Notes: generated from the sequence alone by a model not told the origin. DNA of 64,000 nt from Bacteroides faecium (GCF_012113595.1 NZ_CP050831.1:5828001-5892000), one strand, 5' to 3'. Counted from the first letter of the stretch, positions 41,891-52,341 are shown. Numbers and translations: made by a program.

Positions 41891-42667
41891 ATGAAAACAA
41901 ACAGAATTGTGATTGCATGCCTGATGCTTATTTCAGGAAGTTCAATGACTTTTGCAGGTGAAACAGTTGAAATGGAGTCAAACAGACAGACACAAGACAA
42001 GAAAGCCAAAGACGAATTTATTATCGACGAACATACAGCCATCGTTATGACGGACCCTCAGAACGATTTTCTAAGTGAAAAAGGCAAAGGTTGGGGACTT
42101 TTTGGAGAAAACATTACCAGGAATGGTACAGTAGAACATCTGAGACAGATATTTGATATAGCCGCAAAGAAAAATATGCTGGTATTTATTTCTCCGCATT
42201 ACTATTACAAACACGATCATCAGTGGCTATTTGAAGGTCCGGTAGAAAAGATGATGCATGAGAATGGTATGTTCGAGCGGAAAGGTCAGCTTACCGGAGA
42301 AGATTTTGAAGGTTCCGGAGCAGACTGGTTGGACATCTACAAACCATATATCAATGATGGAAAGAATGTTATTGTCACAGCACCTCATAAGCTATTCGGT
42401 CCTGAAAATAACGACCTGATCCTGCAACTTCGTAAACGCGGAGTAAACAAGGTGATTATTTGTGGCATGTCCGGCAATTTATGCGCTGAATCTCACTTAC
42501 GTGAGTTACAAGAAAGAGGTTTTGAGGCAGCAGTAGTATTTGATGCCACAGCTTCGGCAATCATTGGAAATATGAACGCGGATGATGCTTCAAAAATCAA
42601 TTTTACTCTTTTAGGCGAGAGAGTTTATACGACGGATGAATTAGTAAAAGAAATGCAAACACGATAA
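41891..42667 (+). CDS. Secreted isochorismatase-family cysteine hydrolase
   Basis: 258 residues with a signal peptide (IVIACLMLISGSSMTFAG). The isochorismatase-like fold shows the catalytic Asp in VMTDPQNDFL, a Lys in APHKLFG and the catalytic Cys in IICGMSGNLCAESHL. The D-K-C triad is therefore plausible. The central HYYYKHDHQW segment is rich in His and Tyr. Members cleave amides or vinyl ethers (nicotinamide, ureido-acids, isochorismate), and the substrate here is not predictable. Export to the periplasm is less usual for the family. A strong terminator follows. Confidence 0.82.
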   Translation: MKTNRIVIACLMLISGSSMTFAGETVEMESNRQTQDKKAKDEFIIDEHTAIVMTDPQNDFLSEKGKGWGLFGENITRNGTVEHLRQIFDIAAKKNMLVFISPHYYYKHDHQWLFEGPVEKMMHENGMFERKGQLTGEDFEGSGADWLDIYKPYINDGKNVIVTAPHKLFGPENNDLILQLRKRGVNKVIICGMSGNLCAESHLRELQERGFEAAVVFDATASAIIGNMNADDASKINFTLLGERVYTTDELVKEMQTR

Positions 42668-42688
42668 GATTTTCTTAGAAGTAATGGA

Positions 42689-42726
42689 AGAACCTGCAAA
42701 TCATTGAATTTGCAGGTTCTTTTTAA
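42689..42726. terminator. Rho-independent terminator between convergent genes
   Basis: AGAACCTGCAAAT pairs perfectly with ATTTGCAGGTTCT over a 6-nt loop (CATTGA) and is followed by TTTTT. Confidence 0.85.
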
Positions 42727-42824
42727 TTTTATCAAATCCTCCCCAATGCAGTTTTAGGCGAGATTATCATGTTTTGACAGAGATTCTTCACAAACACTTA
42801 TATACTCAATTATCTTCAATAAGA

Positions 42825-43313
42825 CTACAAGAAGATAATCAATCCAATGACAGTAAATGCTGTATATACACAGTTTATATAAAACGGAACTATTAATAGT
42901 CGAGGAATATACTCCGATTTTTTAAATGAGGATGAACCCTGACTGCCCAACAAAGAAAGGAAAAGTACAAGACTAAAAATGATTTGGCTTACCAGCAACC
43001 ACACCGGATATTCCGGTTTAGAAGATACTGCCCATGTCTGAAGCAAAGGAGTAATGTTTTGCAAAAAAACATGAGCGGCAAAATAACTCAAAGAAGACAC
43101 AACTTCCTTTTTCTTCCGCAGAAGTGCATTTATAGCGTAAATGCCCATTCTAAGCTGTCCCACCAGTATGGAAAGTTGAAAAAAGTAGAAAATCCAAGCT
43201 ATTGGATCTTCTGTGATTCTATCGGTAACAAAGTAATCATAAAACCAAAGTGAGGACACGCAACTTATTGCTATAAGTCCGACACAAATAAATGAAGCAC
43301 TTCTTTTATTCAT
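42825..43313 (-). CDS. Four-helix membrane protein of unknown function
   Basis: 162 residues with four transmembrane helices (FICVGLIAISCVSSLWFY; IFYFFQLSILVGQL region; LLVSQIIFSLVLFLSLLG; FTVIGLIIFL). No recognised family. It lies 55 bp downstream of the acetyltransferase gene on the same strand and may be the last gene of that small operon. Confidence 0.65.
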   Translation of the reverse strand: MNKRSASFICVGLIAISCVSSLWFYDYFVTDRITEDPIAWIFYFFQLSILVGQLRMGIYAINALLRKKKEVVSSLSYFAAHVFLQNITPLLQTWAVSSKPEYPVWLLVSQIIFSLVLFLSLLGSQGSSSFKKSEYIPRLLIVPFYINCVYTAFTVIGLIIFL

Positions 43314-43368
43314 AGCTTGCAGTATTCATCTTTATTTTGCAATATATCACCCCAAACAGGCTTAACCG

Positions 43369-43968
43369 TTAAGGTAAAAATCCGGTTTTATCTTTATCGG
43401 TTATTTCCCGAATTACCTTACAGGGGACTCCTGCGGCAATTACATTTTCCGGAATATCCTTGGTTATCACACTTCCTGCACCAATCACCGAATTCTGTCC
43501 GATAGTAACGCCACCCATAATATGAACTCCGGCACCAATCCATACATTATCTCCAATAGTTATCGGACGGGCATAACATCCGCCCATGACACGTTCCTGC
43601 GGGTCGAGTGCATGATTTGCCGTGTACAGCCCTACCCGTGGTCCGAACAATACATTATCGCCTATCGTAATATGATTCCCGTCCAACATGATACAATCAA
43701 AATTAGCGAAGAAATTATTCCCGATACTTATATTAAATCCGAATTCACACCGGAAGTTGGGTTCAAAGTGAACACTATCGCCGATATGTTTCAACAGTTC
43801 TCTCAATAACGCTTCACGGATTTCTTTAGGTTTCCCATATGTAGCATTGTATTCATTAGTCAGAAAGACTGCCTGCTCCCTTCTCTGAACCAGCTCCGCA
43901 GACAAATCATTATACATTTCTCCTGAAAGCATTCTTTCACTCAATTTTTTATTTTCCATATATGTCAT
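43369..43968 (-). CDS. maa: Sugar O-acetyltransferase (LacA/Maa family)
   Basis: 199 residues. The N-terminal Maa helix region (MENKKLSERMLSGEMYNDLS) precedes the left-handed beta-helix built of hexapeptide repeats (ITIGDNVLFGPRVGLYTANH, ITIGDNVWIGAGVHIMGG, VTIGQNSVIGAGSVI). The catalytic His is in TANHALD. It acetylates the 6-hydroxyl of galactosides, maltose or related sugars with acetyl-CoA. An alternative start is the ATG at 43959. It lies 9 nt downstream of the preceding membrane-protein gene. Confidence 0.88.
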   Translation of the reverse strand: MTYMENKKLSERMLSGEMYNDLSAELVQRREQAVFLTNEYNATYGKPKEIREALLRELLKHIGDSVHFEPNFRCEFGFNISIGNNFFANFDCIMLDGNHITIGDNVLFGPRVGLYTANHALDPQERVMGGCYARPITIGDNVWIGAGVHIMGGVTIGQNSVIGAGSVITKDIPENVIAAGVPCKVIREITDKDKTGFLP

Positions 43969-43977
43969 GACGTTTTC

Positions 43978-44520
43978 TTAAAGTCCCTTTGTTATCACCG
44001 GAAGTCCGAAGAAGCCTTTCTGTAAAGTCAATTTCTTTGCTTTGCCTTTCCGTGCCTTGTTATAGGTAGAAAGTGATACGTGCAACGTTTCCACAGTTCC
44101 GTTCTCAAAAGCCACCTGTAGATAGTATTCCTTACGCACACCATCCGACACATAACGCCGCTTACCTACCCGGCGTGTTTTCTTATGCGTCTCCTGATAC
44201 TTCTTCTGCACAACAACCGTTTCTTCTTGTGTAGAAGAAGGGTCCGCCAAACAATAATTGCCTGCAAGAAATAAAGCATAGCTAATAGTTCCCACACATA
44301 TCAGATGACACAGAAGATTGACCGCTTTATTATCCCCTGCCGTCAGCCATGCCCATTTTTTATAAAGAGGAAATGTAGCGATAGCTATCACTGATGCCAC
44401 TCCGACAGGTATCCACCACTCTGTCAATGTATCTTCATTAATAGCATAACCAATGCCCCACGAAATAAGAAGCACAAAGACCATTAGAACACGAAGTATC
44501 TTAATAAATATATTTTTCAT
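43978..44520 (-). CDS. Membrane protein with basic C-terminal domain
   Basis: 180 residues from the ATG at 44520 (MKNIFIKILRVLMVF). An in-frame ATG at 44550 adds ten polar residues before the first helix and is less likely. Three hydrophobic helices are followed by a basic C-terminal domain of about 75 residues (KKYQETHKKTRRVGKRRYVS, KARKGKAKKLTLQKGFFG) resembling DUF-type integral-membrane proteins seen in Bacteroides. It is probably co-transcribed with the acetyltransferase. The function is unknown. Confidence 0.6.
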   Translation of the reverse strand: MKNIFIKILRVLMVFVLLISWGIGYAINEDTLTEWWIPVGVASVIAIATFPLYKKWAWLTAGDNKAVNLLCHLICVGTISYALFLAGNYCLADPSSTQEETVVVQKKYQETHKKTRRVGKRRYVSDGVRKEYYLQVAFENGTVETLHVSLSTYNKARKGKAKKLTLQKGFFGLPVITKGL

Positions 44521-44834
44521 GCTATTGCTATGTGTATTGTTGCAGTACATATTAATGGGAAGGATAAAAACATATCTTTAAATCTGGAGTCCGAAATGAA
44601 AACAGATAAATGGATATTATTATTCCCAAGAAGAAACCTATGCCGAAATTTATAAAGTATTTTTTCTTTCCCATAATCTGTAAACTCATATGCGGACAAA
44701 AGTACAAAAACTACGATTCAGTTTATCATCTATTTGTCGTTTTTTTATCAAGCCTGTATAAAAAACAAATACCGGATATTCATGAAAAGCATTTTGCTAT
44801 CATGGATATCCGGTATCAGAGAATATTATATTAC
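44521..44834. other. Spacer between the membrane-protein gene and the sialic acid operon
   Basis: No gene is seen. The only feature is the terminator at 44770-44818. Confidence 0.5.
44760..44818 (-). terminator. Terminator of the sialic acid operon
   Basis: On the minus strand ATACCGGATATCCATG pairs with CATGAATATCCGGTAT (one mismatch), and TTTGTTTTTT follows. It is placed 17 nt after the last gene of the operon. Confidence 0.75.
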
Positions 44835-46379
44835 TTATTTCATGCTATCATAAAGCGCTTTCGCTTCTGCTGCCGTGAATGCACGGTTATACACCAGATA
44901 ATCATCTATATAACCATCCATAAAGTTTTCATAAGAACGAGAACCTTCTGCTCCTCTATACATCGCACCTATAAAATAAGGATTACGGTCGACAGGTTTT
45001 AAGCCTTTATTGAGTGCTTCCGCTTCTTTTACTCCGTCAATATACAAATAGGTACTTCCATTGGTATGTACACATACGTAATGATGCCATTCGCCATCCG
45101 TCATTGACTTTGTTTTAAAGTCAGTCCAGTTTCCGGAAAGCCCTGTGTACTCAATGACGTATCTTATAAACGGACTGGATTTTTGGAACCTGAACCAAGT
45201 CTGTTTATTCTTTCCGTCTGCACTGGCATTAGGACCGGCCCCATGCTGGAATACACCTATATTAGTAGCAGTCTTATTTGATGTTTTCACCCAGAAAGAA
45301 GTAGTCACCGGGGTTGCCTGGAAATCTAACGCATCATTATCCGGCAACGACAAGAAAGCATAATTCTGATTATCCTTACTTCTGAACTCGGCACAAGTAA
45401 ATCCTTCCTTACGGGCAGGTGCATTAAAGTTGACATCCATATTATCTCCCAGTTTAAGAACTTCCGGATGGATAGCATTGGGACCCATATCTTTACTGTC
45501 ACCTTCGAACGGATAGAAAAGAACAATATCCGCACTTGGCAATACTGTAATATATCCTTCCTGTTCGGCAGTAGAAGTATTCATGTCATTTGAAGCGACT
45601 AAAGTAACTTTATACCTGCCGGCTGTTGAATAAGTGACAGTCGGATTCTGCTCATTGGAAGTAGAAGGCGTTCCGCCTTCGAATGTCCAGTTCCAACGTG
45701 TAGGACGTCCCAAGCTGGCATCTTTGAATGATACAGTTCCACCTTCTATAACCATGCGCCGGTCTGCTGTGACATCTGCTGCAACAGAGTTCTTATCAAT
45801 AATATTCAGATAGTTCTCTTTTGTAAGCGTAGCCGTCGTCTTGGGATTAGTTACGGTTAGTTTAACTGAGTAAACTCCCGGTTCAAATATCAGACTCGGA
45901 TTCTGTTCTGTCGATGTAACCGTACGACCTTCTGTGGGAATAAATTCCCACGACCAAGCGGACGGGAAGCCAATGGACAAATCCGTAAAACTAATAGTCT
46001 CATCACTCAATGCCTGGGTTTTATTGGATTTAAATGCTACGGTAATTTCATCAGGATAGACAACAGTTATAAATTGCTGTATCTCTGTTTCGGCATTTTC
46101 TGTTCCCCGACCTACTCTTAATTTTACGGCATAAGTTCCCGGATGATTATACACGATTTCCGGGCTGAACAGGTTAGACACACCGGGTTCTCCACCCTCA
46201 AAAGCCCAATCCCATCGTACAGGCTCTCCGGCAGACTTATCCATAAAACATACCTTCTCCCCTGCGGATATAGTTTGTTTGTCTGAAATAAAGTCTGCAT
46301 TCAACAGTACTTGTTCCTCGTCTTTGCAGGCATAAAAGAACCCTACACATACGAGCAGGAAATATATTATCTTTTTCAT
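44835..46379 (-). CDS. Surface lipoprotein with three PKD domains and a LamG-like domain
   Basis: 514 residues. The signal peptide ends in the lipobox GFFYAC. Three PKD repeats follow (each with WDW/WSW/WNW and ENP/EQNP-type motifs such as RWDWAFEGGEPG, AWSWEFIP, RWNWTFEGGTPSTSNEQNP). The C-terminal 220 residues form a LamG/concanavalin-like jelly-roll (TTSFWVKTSN, DGEWHHYVCVHTNGSTYLYIDG). As the last gene of the sialic acid locus, next to a sialidase, it is probably a surface glycan-binding protein that holds sialylated glycans at the outer membrane. Confidence 0.85.
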   Translation of the reverse strand: MKKIIYFLLVCVGFFYACKDEEQVLLNADFISDKQTISAGEKVCFMDKSAGEPVRWDWAFEGGEPGVSNLFSPEIVYNHPGTYAVKLRVGRGTENAETEIQQFITVVYPDEITVAFKSNKTQALSDETISFTDLSIGFPSAWSWEFIPTEGRTVTSTEQNPSLIFEPGVYSVKLTVTNPKTTATLTKENYLNIIDKNSVAADVTADRRMVIEGGTVSFKDASLGRPTRWNWTFEGGTPSTSNEQNPTVTYSTAGRYKVTLVASNDMNTSTAEQEGYITVLPSADIVLFYPFEGDSKDMGPNAIHPEVLKLGDNMDVNFNAPARKEGFTCAEFRSKDNQNYAFLSLPDNDALDFQATPVTTSFWVKTSNKTATNIGVFQHGAGPNASADGKNKQTWFRFQKSSPFIRYVIEYTGLSGNWTDFKTKSMTDGEWHHYVCVHTNGSTYLYIDGVKEAEALNKGLKPVDRNPYFIGAMYRGAEGSRSYENFMDGYIDDYLVYNRAFTAAEAKALYDSMK

Positions 46380-46410
46380 ATCAATCTATTTTTTAATTCT
46401 ACGCATTGTT

Positions 46411-47520
46411 TTATTGCAACTGTGACAACTCAACATTCTGAAAAGCAATGCCGCCGATATTCTTGAATCCATATTCATATAAAACTCCAATCATACCGTC
46501 AGGATAACGGGCAATATCCGAGTATCCCCCATAATCACTGCCTGTATAGGAATATTGCTTCTTCCAGGTTACTCCGTCGTCTTCGCTCATCTTCAACGTA
46601 TTATTATTGCGATTGGTTTGGCTGTCCGGATTCGAGAACAAAATAATTCCTTTACCATCATCTCCCAAACCGTAAAAGAGTATGGAACCCTGACATATCG
46701 GCTCTTTCAATGTAGTGTACTTACACGGACTCCATGTCAGTCCGCCGTCCATACTGGTAGAAACCATCCTGTATTTTTCCGTATCGGACTGCTTACGCAT
46801 ATTCAGCATTAAATCACCGTTACTTAATTCGGTTACGGTACTCTCATTCGTATAATCCACGTCCATGATACCACCCAAATGCCAGGTTTCCCCCTTATCA
46901 TCCGAATATATCACATGAGAACGTCCCGCGCCGGAAGTAGTAGTATTATGATTGCACGACACTACGATTCTCCCCTTATGAGGTTCAAACTGTTTCACTA
47001 TTCCATGACAAGGCCCCGTAGCATACCATCTGTATTTGTCAGGAGTAACGGAAGCGGTTATGTCTTTTTCTTTCGCCCATGTCAATCCCTCATCATCCGA
47101 ATAGGTCATAAATATGGAATTAGTCCCCGTTGCCCCCGGATTCCAGCAAGACAATAAAATGACACGGTTGATATCCGGCAAATAAACAGGCACTTGGTTG
47201 CGGCAACGGTTTTCGCCATCATCCTTGACCGTTATCAACGGTCCCCAGGTCTTCCCTCTATCTGTGGAACGCTTTAATACGATGTCAATATCCCCTTCAT
47301 CTTCAGGGCCATTGCGACGTCCCTCGGCAAATGCCAATATCGTACCACTATTAGTAATTACCATTGTGGGGATTCTGAAATAAGCATATCCTTCCCTATT
47401 GATAGAATATGGCTTGCTTGTGGGAACCGGTAAAGAAGATATGCTCGGCTCCACATCATTGCATGCTGTCGTTACAAACAACAGGCACGCCCATGCAAAT
47501 ATTAAGTTTAAATTCTTCAT
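46411..47520 (-). CDS. GH33 sialidase, lipoprotein form
   Basis: 369 residues with the lipobox VTTAC (Cys20). The sialidase RIP motif is YFRIPTM near residue 50, and Asp-boxes recur (STDRGKTW, SDDEGLTW, SDDKGETW, SMDGGLTW, SEDDGVTW), building the six-bladed propeller. The late catalytic region YSDIARYPDG supplies the Tyr. It releases terminal sialic acid from glycoconjugates. Lipid anchoring and placement after susD fit surface exposure, while the second sialidase of the operon lacks a lipobox. The catalytic domain is compact, without an additional lectin module. Confidence 0.88.
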   Translation of the reverse strand: MKNLNLIFAWACLLFVTTACNDVEPSISSLPVPTSKPYSINREGYAYFRIPTMVITNSGTILAFAEGRRNGPEDEGDIDIVLKRSTDRGKTWGPLITVKDDGENRCRNQVPVYLPDINRVILLSCWNPGATGTNSIFMTYSDDEGLTWAKEKDITASVTPDKYRWYATGPCHGIVKQFEPHKGRIVVSCNHNTTTSGAGRSHVIYSDDKGETWHLGGIMDVDYTNESTVTELSNGDLMLNMRKQSDTEKYRMVSTSMDGGLTWSPCKYTTLKEPICQGSILFYGLGDDGKGIILFSNPDSQTNRNNNTLKMSEDDGVTWKKQYSYTGSDYGGYSDIARYPDGMIGVLYEYGFKNIGGIAFQNVELSQLQ

Positions 47521-47532
47521 TGCTTCTACTTT

Positions 47533-48993
47533 TTAATAACCGTCAGTTTGTTCCAAATTAGGATTCAAATCAATCATCTTCCTCAAAATCGGGAAATACA
47601 ACGGAGTGGATTTACCAACCAAATTAGGAATATAACTATAAATATCAATGGTACCCGCATGGTGCGCCCGCATCAGGTCAGGCCAGCGCTTCAACTCGAA
47701 ACACAATTCCCTGCCCCGTTCGTCCAATATCTCTTTCTGTACCACTTTCTGGTTAGTGCTTCCGGTATAAACTCCGATTCCGGCACGATTACGGGTAGAG
47801 AACATGGCATCAATAGCTTTCTGTACATTATCACCACCCAGGTAACATAACAATTCCGCTTTCAGCAATTTGACTTCGCCCAGACGATAGACTACGATAT
47901 CATTATCATAATAACGGTCGTCGGTATAGGCTGTCCCCCGGAATTTATTCTGTGAAGTAAAGGCTACCGCCCCTTTCGAATTTATGGCATTGATGTACGC
48001 TGACGAAGCCCGGTTGTCCTTGTCACTGAAAAGTGAAATCAGACGGGGAGACGGTGCATACACGTGACGTGCGATTGTGGAGTTGGTGTACGGAATATCT
48101 TCTTTGTTCACGATATCGTTAGTCAGCAGTCCGGCTGCGGCAGACATGGACAACGTAGACATATACATATTGTTATATTCATCCTTCTTCAAATAAATGG
48201 AGAAAATGATTTCGCTGTTCTTCTTGTTTGCCACATCGAAGATATCCGCATATTTATCCATCATACCCACACCGCACTTTTCCACTTCTTCCAATGCGGA
48301 AATTGCATCCGTCAAATCATTCTTGTCATTACTCTTCTGAACCGTATATTTCCATGCCAGCGCTTCTGCTTTCAGACATAACGCAGCAGGTCTTGAAATC
48401 CGGTTCTTATCCAGAATATTCGTTTCCGGGAACAGGTCGATTGCAGTCCGGACATCTGAAAGAATTTGTGTCATCACTTCAGAAGCTGTACTACGCGCCG
48501 GACGTGATTCCTTATCATAGGATTCTGTCGGATTTAAAACAATAGGCACGTCTCCCCACATCTGAGTTAAAGTGAGATAAGCTTTTGCCCTGAAAGTATA
48601 TGCCTGTGCCAGAATACGTTTCTTCTCATTTTCCAGTGTAAAGTCAATTCCCGGAGCATATTTGATTATCATATTGCAATGATGAATGTTCTCATAGAAA
48701 GTACGCCAGTCCAATCCATATTCTTCATTCAATTCATGCTGGTGCGAACGCGAAACGCCGCCAATCACTCCCGATACCATAGCATCTCCACGGTCTTCTC
48801 CATACAGGGTGGTACTGGTCATTCCTCTGTAATCCGAATAAAGACCATTCAGATAACCTTTCACATCAGATTCCGATTTCCAATAATTTGCCATAGTTAT
48901 TTCGGAAATAGGGTCTATCTCCAAAATAGATTCACAACTACCCAAGGTGCAGGCAGCCATTATACTAAACAGTATTAATTTAGCTCTCATCAT
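47533..48993 (-). CDS. susD: SusD-like outer-membrane lipoprotein (sialoglycan locus)
   Basis: 486 residues. The lipobox GSC is at about residue 20, followed by ESILEIDPISEIT, the usual SusD opening. The TPR-like body and the ending with ILDERGRELCFELKRWPDLMR are typical of the family. It is encoded 14 nt after susC. It should bind sialylated oligosaccharides or free sialic acids for uptake by its partner receptor. It shows only family-level similarity to the SusD at 17964. Confidence 0.92.
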   Translation of the reverse strand: MMRAKLILFSIMAACTLGSCESILEIDPISEITMANYWKSESDVKGYLNGLYSDYRGMTSTTLYGEDRGDAMVSGVIGGVSRSHQHELNEEYGLDWRTFYENIHHCNMIIKYAPGIDFTLENEKKRILAQAYTFRAKAYLTLTQMWGDVPIVLNPTESYDKESRPARSTASEVMTQILSDVRTAIDLFPETNILDKNRISRPAALCLKAEALAWKYTVQKSNDKNDLTDAISALEEVEKCGVGMMDKYADIFDVANKKNSEIIFSIYLKKDEYNNMYMSTLSMSAAAGLLTNDIVNKEDIPYTNSTIARHVYAPSPRLISLFSDKDNRASSAYINAINSKGAVAFTSQNKFRGTAYTDDRYYDNDIVVYRLGEVKLLKAELLCYLGGDNVQKAIDAMFSTRNRAGIGVYTGSTNQKVVQKEILDERGRELCFELKRWPDLMRAHHAGTIDIYSYIPNLVGKSTPLYFPILRKMIDLNPNLEQTDGY

Positions 48994-49007
48994 CGTTTAC
49001 TTTAATG

Positions 49008-52000
49008 TTACATTGTGAATTTTACAGAGAATATAAACTGGCGCGGACGGGAATATTTGCCGGCATCAGCGCCAACTACCTCAGGAGTAAGTCCGTCATA
49101 AGCAGTCCAATATCCTAAATTATAGACAGCAGCCGTCAAGTCCAGCGTTTCAATCTTAGCGGCACGCAGCCACTTGGTACGCAACGGATACGACAGGGAG
49201 ACTTCACGGAATGCCAGATAATCACCTTTCTTTATATACAAGGTATTGGCACTACCGCCGCTAAAACCAATTGTAGAACTGCTCGGACGACCATGGTTAC
49301 GCTTTCCGTTGTCCCAGTCGGACTCCACATCATAACGGGGAATAGAAGCTATGTCACCCGGCTTGTGCCACATCTTGTTACTGGCTACATCATGAATCGT
49401 TGCAAAGTTATTCCGTGAATTTGCGTTCGCCTGTGCCCTGAAATGGTTATCAATCACATTTCCTAATGAAAAGTCCGTGGCAATCCGTAAAGTAAAACTC
49501 TTGTAAGTGAAGGTATTATTGAAAGAACCCATCTTATCTGGATGAATATAACCTACGAACACCATGTCTTTGGAGTTAATGATACCGTTTCCGTCCACAT
49601 CACGCCAGATTGCATCACCTGCACATTTTCCTTTGCCCAGCCATCCGGAAGATACTCCTTCATCATACGGAGCATTGGCCGCATCTTCATCCGTTGAATA
49701 AACCCCGTCCAACTGATAAGCAAAGCGGGAACCGAAGCGTTCTCCTTCTGCAAATCCACCAACCTCAACATATTTTCCCAGTTTCGGGTCGAAAATGATT
49801 CCGCCGCCGGTACGATTCTTGTCTGCTCCATTATTGGGTAGCTTGCCGATAGTTGTTCTCCAAATCGAGAAATTGGCATCTACATTCCAACGGAAATCAT
49901 GAGTTTGTATGGGAATCGCATTGATGGCTATTTCCACCCCTTTCGTGTTCAAAGAACCGAAATTGGACTTGATGGAAGCAAATCCCGTTTCCGACCATAA
50001 GTTCTCGTTCAGCAAACGGTTCGTTGTCTTTTTATAATAGGCATCGAAAGACAGATTGATGCGGTTATTCAGGAAACCGGCTTCAAGTCCCAAATCGGTT
50101 GAGGTTGTTTCTTCCCATAACAGATTGCGGTTCATAAGCACTGTATTCAATATACCTGCTTCGCCTGCATAGTTCTTACCGGCTTCATAAGAGCCTTCCG
50201 TATTCTCCAGTGCAAGGTTGTCATATCCTGTTTTTCCCCAACTGGCTCTAAGTTTCAAATTGCTGACCACTTTCGACAAAGGTTCAAAGAAAGCCTCACG
50301 ATGCATGTTCCATCCGGCAGATACACCCGGAAAAGCTGCAAACTTATGATTGGCTGCAAAGTGGGAAGAACCGTCATAACGGATACTTGCAGAGAACAGG
50401 TATTTCATATCATAATTGTAATTGACACGCCCGAAGTAACTGTTCATCTTCTTCTCCTCAAAAGTGGAAGTGGTCTTGGCTGATTCAGCCGCAATGCCGT
50501 TCAGTGTTTCGATATAATCCGATGTGCCGCCATAACCGGAACCACTGAAACGATACCAGTTATCATAAATATAGTTGCCACCGACCATCAAATCCAGGTT
50601 ATGCTTATCCTTTATCGTCTTCGTATAGTTCAAAATAAGGTCATACTGATAATGCAGGTCCATATTATGTGCTTCGGACACCGGTCTGTTCTTCACCACT
50701 TCATTGTATCTCTCGAAATTGTGGTCTTTACCTTCATTATTGGTGTACGAGAACATGGGTTTGAGATGCAGTCCCGGAATAATCTCCCAATCCAGTTCGG
50801 CAGAAAGATTGATTCGGCTCACCCTGTTTTCTTTTTCCTGATAATACACTTCATGCAGACGAGTACGGAATGAGCTTGTCAATTCACCCGGAGCCGGAGT
50901 TCCGTCTTCATAATATTGGCGTACCGTAGGCGGCATCTTGGCAGCCCGTGACATTACATTGTTCTCGTTAATGCCCGCGGTCGTTCTCATGGAGTAGTTT
51001 ACCATACCTCTTACTGTAAGGTTCTTGCGAATCTTGTACGAAGCATTTGTCAGAAAACTCCAACGATTGTAATTAGTACCTACAACAATACCGTCTTGAG
51101 TAAGATAGCCCAGACTCATATAGTAAGTCGCTTTCTCGTTACCCCCACTGAAGTTTATATTAAAATCATGGTTGACCGGCGTCTGGAAGAGATTATCCTG
51201 AAAGTCCGTTTCCTTAAAAATCAGCATCTTGCCGGGATTGGCAGGGTCTTCCATCATCTCCCACCCCTGGTTATACAACAGGTCTTCCACATACCCCTGA
51301 CCATAATTAGTTATATAATCATCCAGAAAAGCGGTTGTATTCAAAGCGTTCCGTTTGTTGGCAGTGCTCATCGCAAACGTGCCTGACAGATATTTATCCG
51401 GGTCGGTTGCGTGCAGCGCAGCCGTACGGGTTGCGGTGAGATATTCACGAGCACCGGACAGCGGCATTCTTTTCGGCTGGTGGTCTACGGATAATCCGTA
51501 GCTGAATGAGATGCTTCCTTTGCCAGCTTTACCCTGTTTGGTCGTAATCATAACAATACCACGGGAAGCCTTCGAACCATAAATGGCTGTCGAAGCTGCG
51601 TCCTTCAGTACTTGTATCGTTTCTATATCCGCATAATTAATATCCTTCATTGTACGAATCACACCGTCGATGATTACCATAGGAGAATCACTTTCAGGCG
51701 CGGTAGTCGTTCCGCCGCGTACTATAATCTGCGGGTCGGCTCCCGGCTGACCGGAATTTACACGGATTTCCATTCCCGGCACTTTTCCCTGCAACATTGA
51801 CATCGGATTTCCCGTCGGCGAAATTGCCATATCTTTTGAATCCACTTTAGTGATGGCACTCGTCAACGCTGCCTTAGACTGTTTACCGTACCCGATAACA
51901 ACAACATCTGACAAGGCAACCGAACTGCTTCTCATCGTCACCAGGATATTACTCCGTCCCTTTACCGGTATCTCCTGTTTTTCCATTCCTACAAATGAAA

Positions 52001-52271
52001 ATACCAGAATACCGTCTGCCGGAGCAGTGATGGAATATTTTCCATCCAAATCTGTTACTGTTCCTTGTTGAGAACCTTTCACCAGAACCGAAACCCCTAT
52101 TAACGGTTCGTGTGTATCGTCCAAAACAACTCCGTTTACAGTTACCTTCTTTTGTTCCATGCCCGAAGCTTCGAGTGAAGCCGAAAATACGGGCATGCAG
52201 AAAGAGAGGATAACCAGTAAGATACCCGACATGCGGAATAGCTTACTCTTTAATAAAAATGCATTTAACAT
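49008..52271 (-). CDS. susC: SusC-like TonB-dependent receptor (sialoglycan locus)
   Basis: 1087 residues from the ATG at 52271 (MLNAFLLKSKLFRMSG). An in-frame start at 52307 adds 12 residues and is less likely. The signal peptide is followed by a carboxypeptidase-like domain (VNGVVLDDTHEPLIGVSVLV), the plug motif VLKDAASTAIYGSKASRGIV and a barrel ending in VKFTM. Unlike the receptor at 19449 it has no STN domain, consistent with regulation by a cytosolic repressor rather than an ECF/anti-sigma pair. It imports sialylated glycans or sialic acid across the outer membrane. Confidence 0.93.
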   Translation of the reverse strand: MLNAFLLKSKLFRMSGILLVILSFCMPVFSASLEASGMEQKKVTVNGVVLDDTHEPLIGVSVLVKGSQQGTVTDLDGKYSITAPADGILVFSFVGMEKQEIPVKGRSNILVTMRSSSVALSDVVVIGYGKQSKAALTSAITKVDSKDMAISPTGNPMSMLQGKVPGMEIRVNSGQPGADPQIIVRGGTTTAPESDSPMVIIDGVIRTMKDINYADIETIQVLKDAASTAIYGSKASRGIVMITTKQGKAGKGSISFSYGLSVDHQPKRMPLSGAREYLTATRTAALHATDPDKYLSGTFAMSTANKRNALNTTAFLDDYITNYGQGYVEDLLYNQGWEMMEDPANPGKMLIFKETDFQDNLFQTPVNHDFNINFSGGNEKATYYMSLGYLTQDGIVVGTNYNRWSFLTNASYKIRKNLTVRGMVNYSMRTTAGINENNVMSRAAKMPPTVRQYYEDGTPAPGELTSSFRTRLHEVYYQEKENRVSRINLSAELDWEIIPGLHLKPMFSYTNNEGKDHNFERYNEVVKNRPVSEAHNMDLHYQYDLILNYTKTIKDKHNLDLMVGGNYIYDNWYRFSGSGYGGTSDYIETLNGIAAESAKTTSTFEEKKMNSYFGRVNYNYDMKYLFSASIRYDGSSHFAANHKFAAFPGVSAGWNMHREAFFEPLSKVVSNLKLRASWGKTGYDNLALENTEGSYEAGKNYAGEAGILNTVLMNRNLLWEETTSTDLGLEAGFLNNRINLSFDAYYKKTTNRLLNENLWSETGFASIKSNFGSLNTKGVEIAINAIPIQTHDFRWNVDANFSIWRTTIGKLPNNGADKNRTGGGIIFDPKLGKYVEVGGFAEGERFGSRFAYQLDGVYSTDEDAANAPYDEGVSSGWLGKGKCAGDAIWRDVDGNGIINSKDMVFVGYIHPDKMGSFNNTFTYKSFTLRIATDFSLGNVIDNHFRAQANANSRNNFATIHDVASNKMWHKPGDIASIPRYDVESDWDNGKRNHGRPSSSTIGFSGGSANTLYIKKGDYLAFREVSLSYPLRTKWLRAAKIETLDLTAAVYNLGYWTAYDGLTPEVVGADAGKYSRPRQFIFSVKFTM

Positions 52272-52341
52272 AAATTGTAGATTACAAGTTAATAACTCTA
52301 ATTTCAAGTTTTTCTATTTTCTCGTCTCATATAGTATAAAA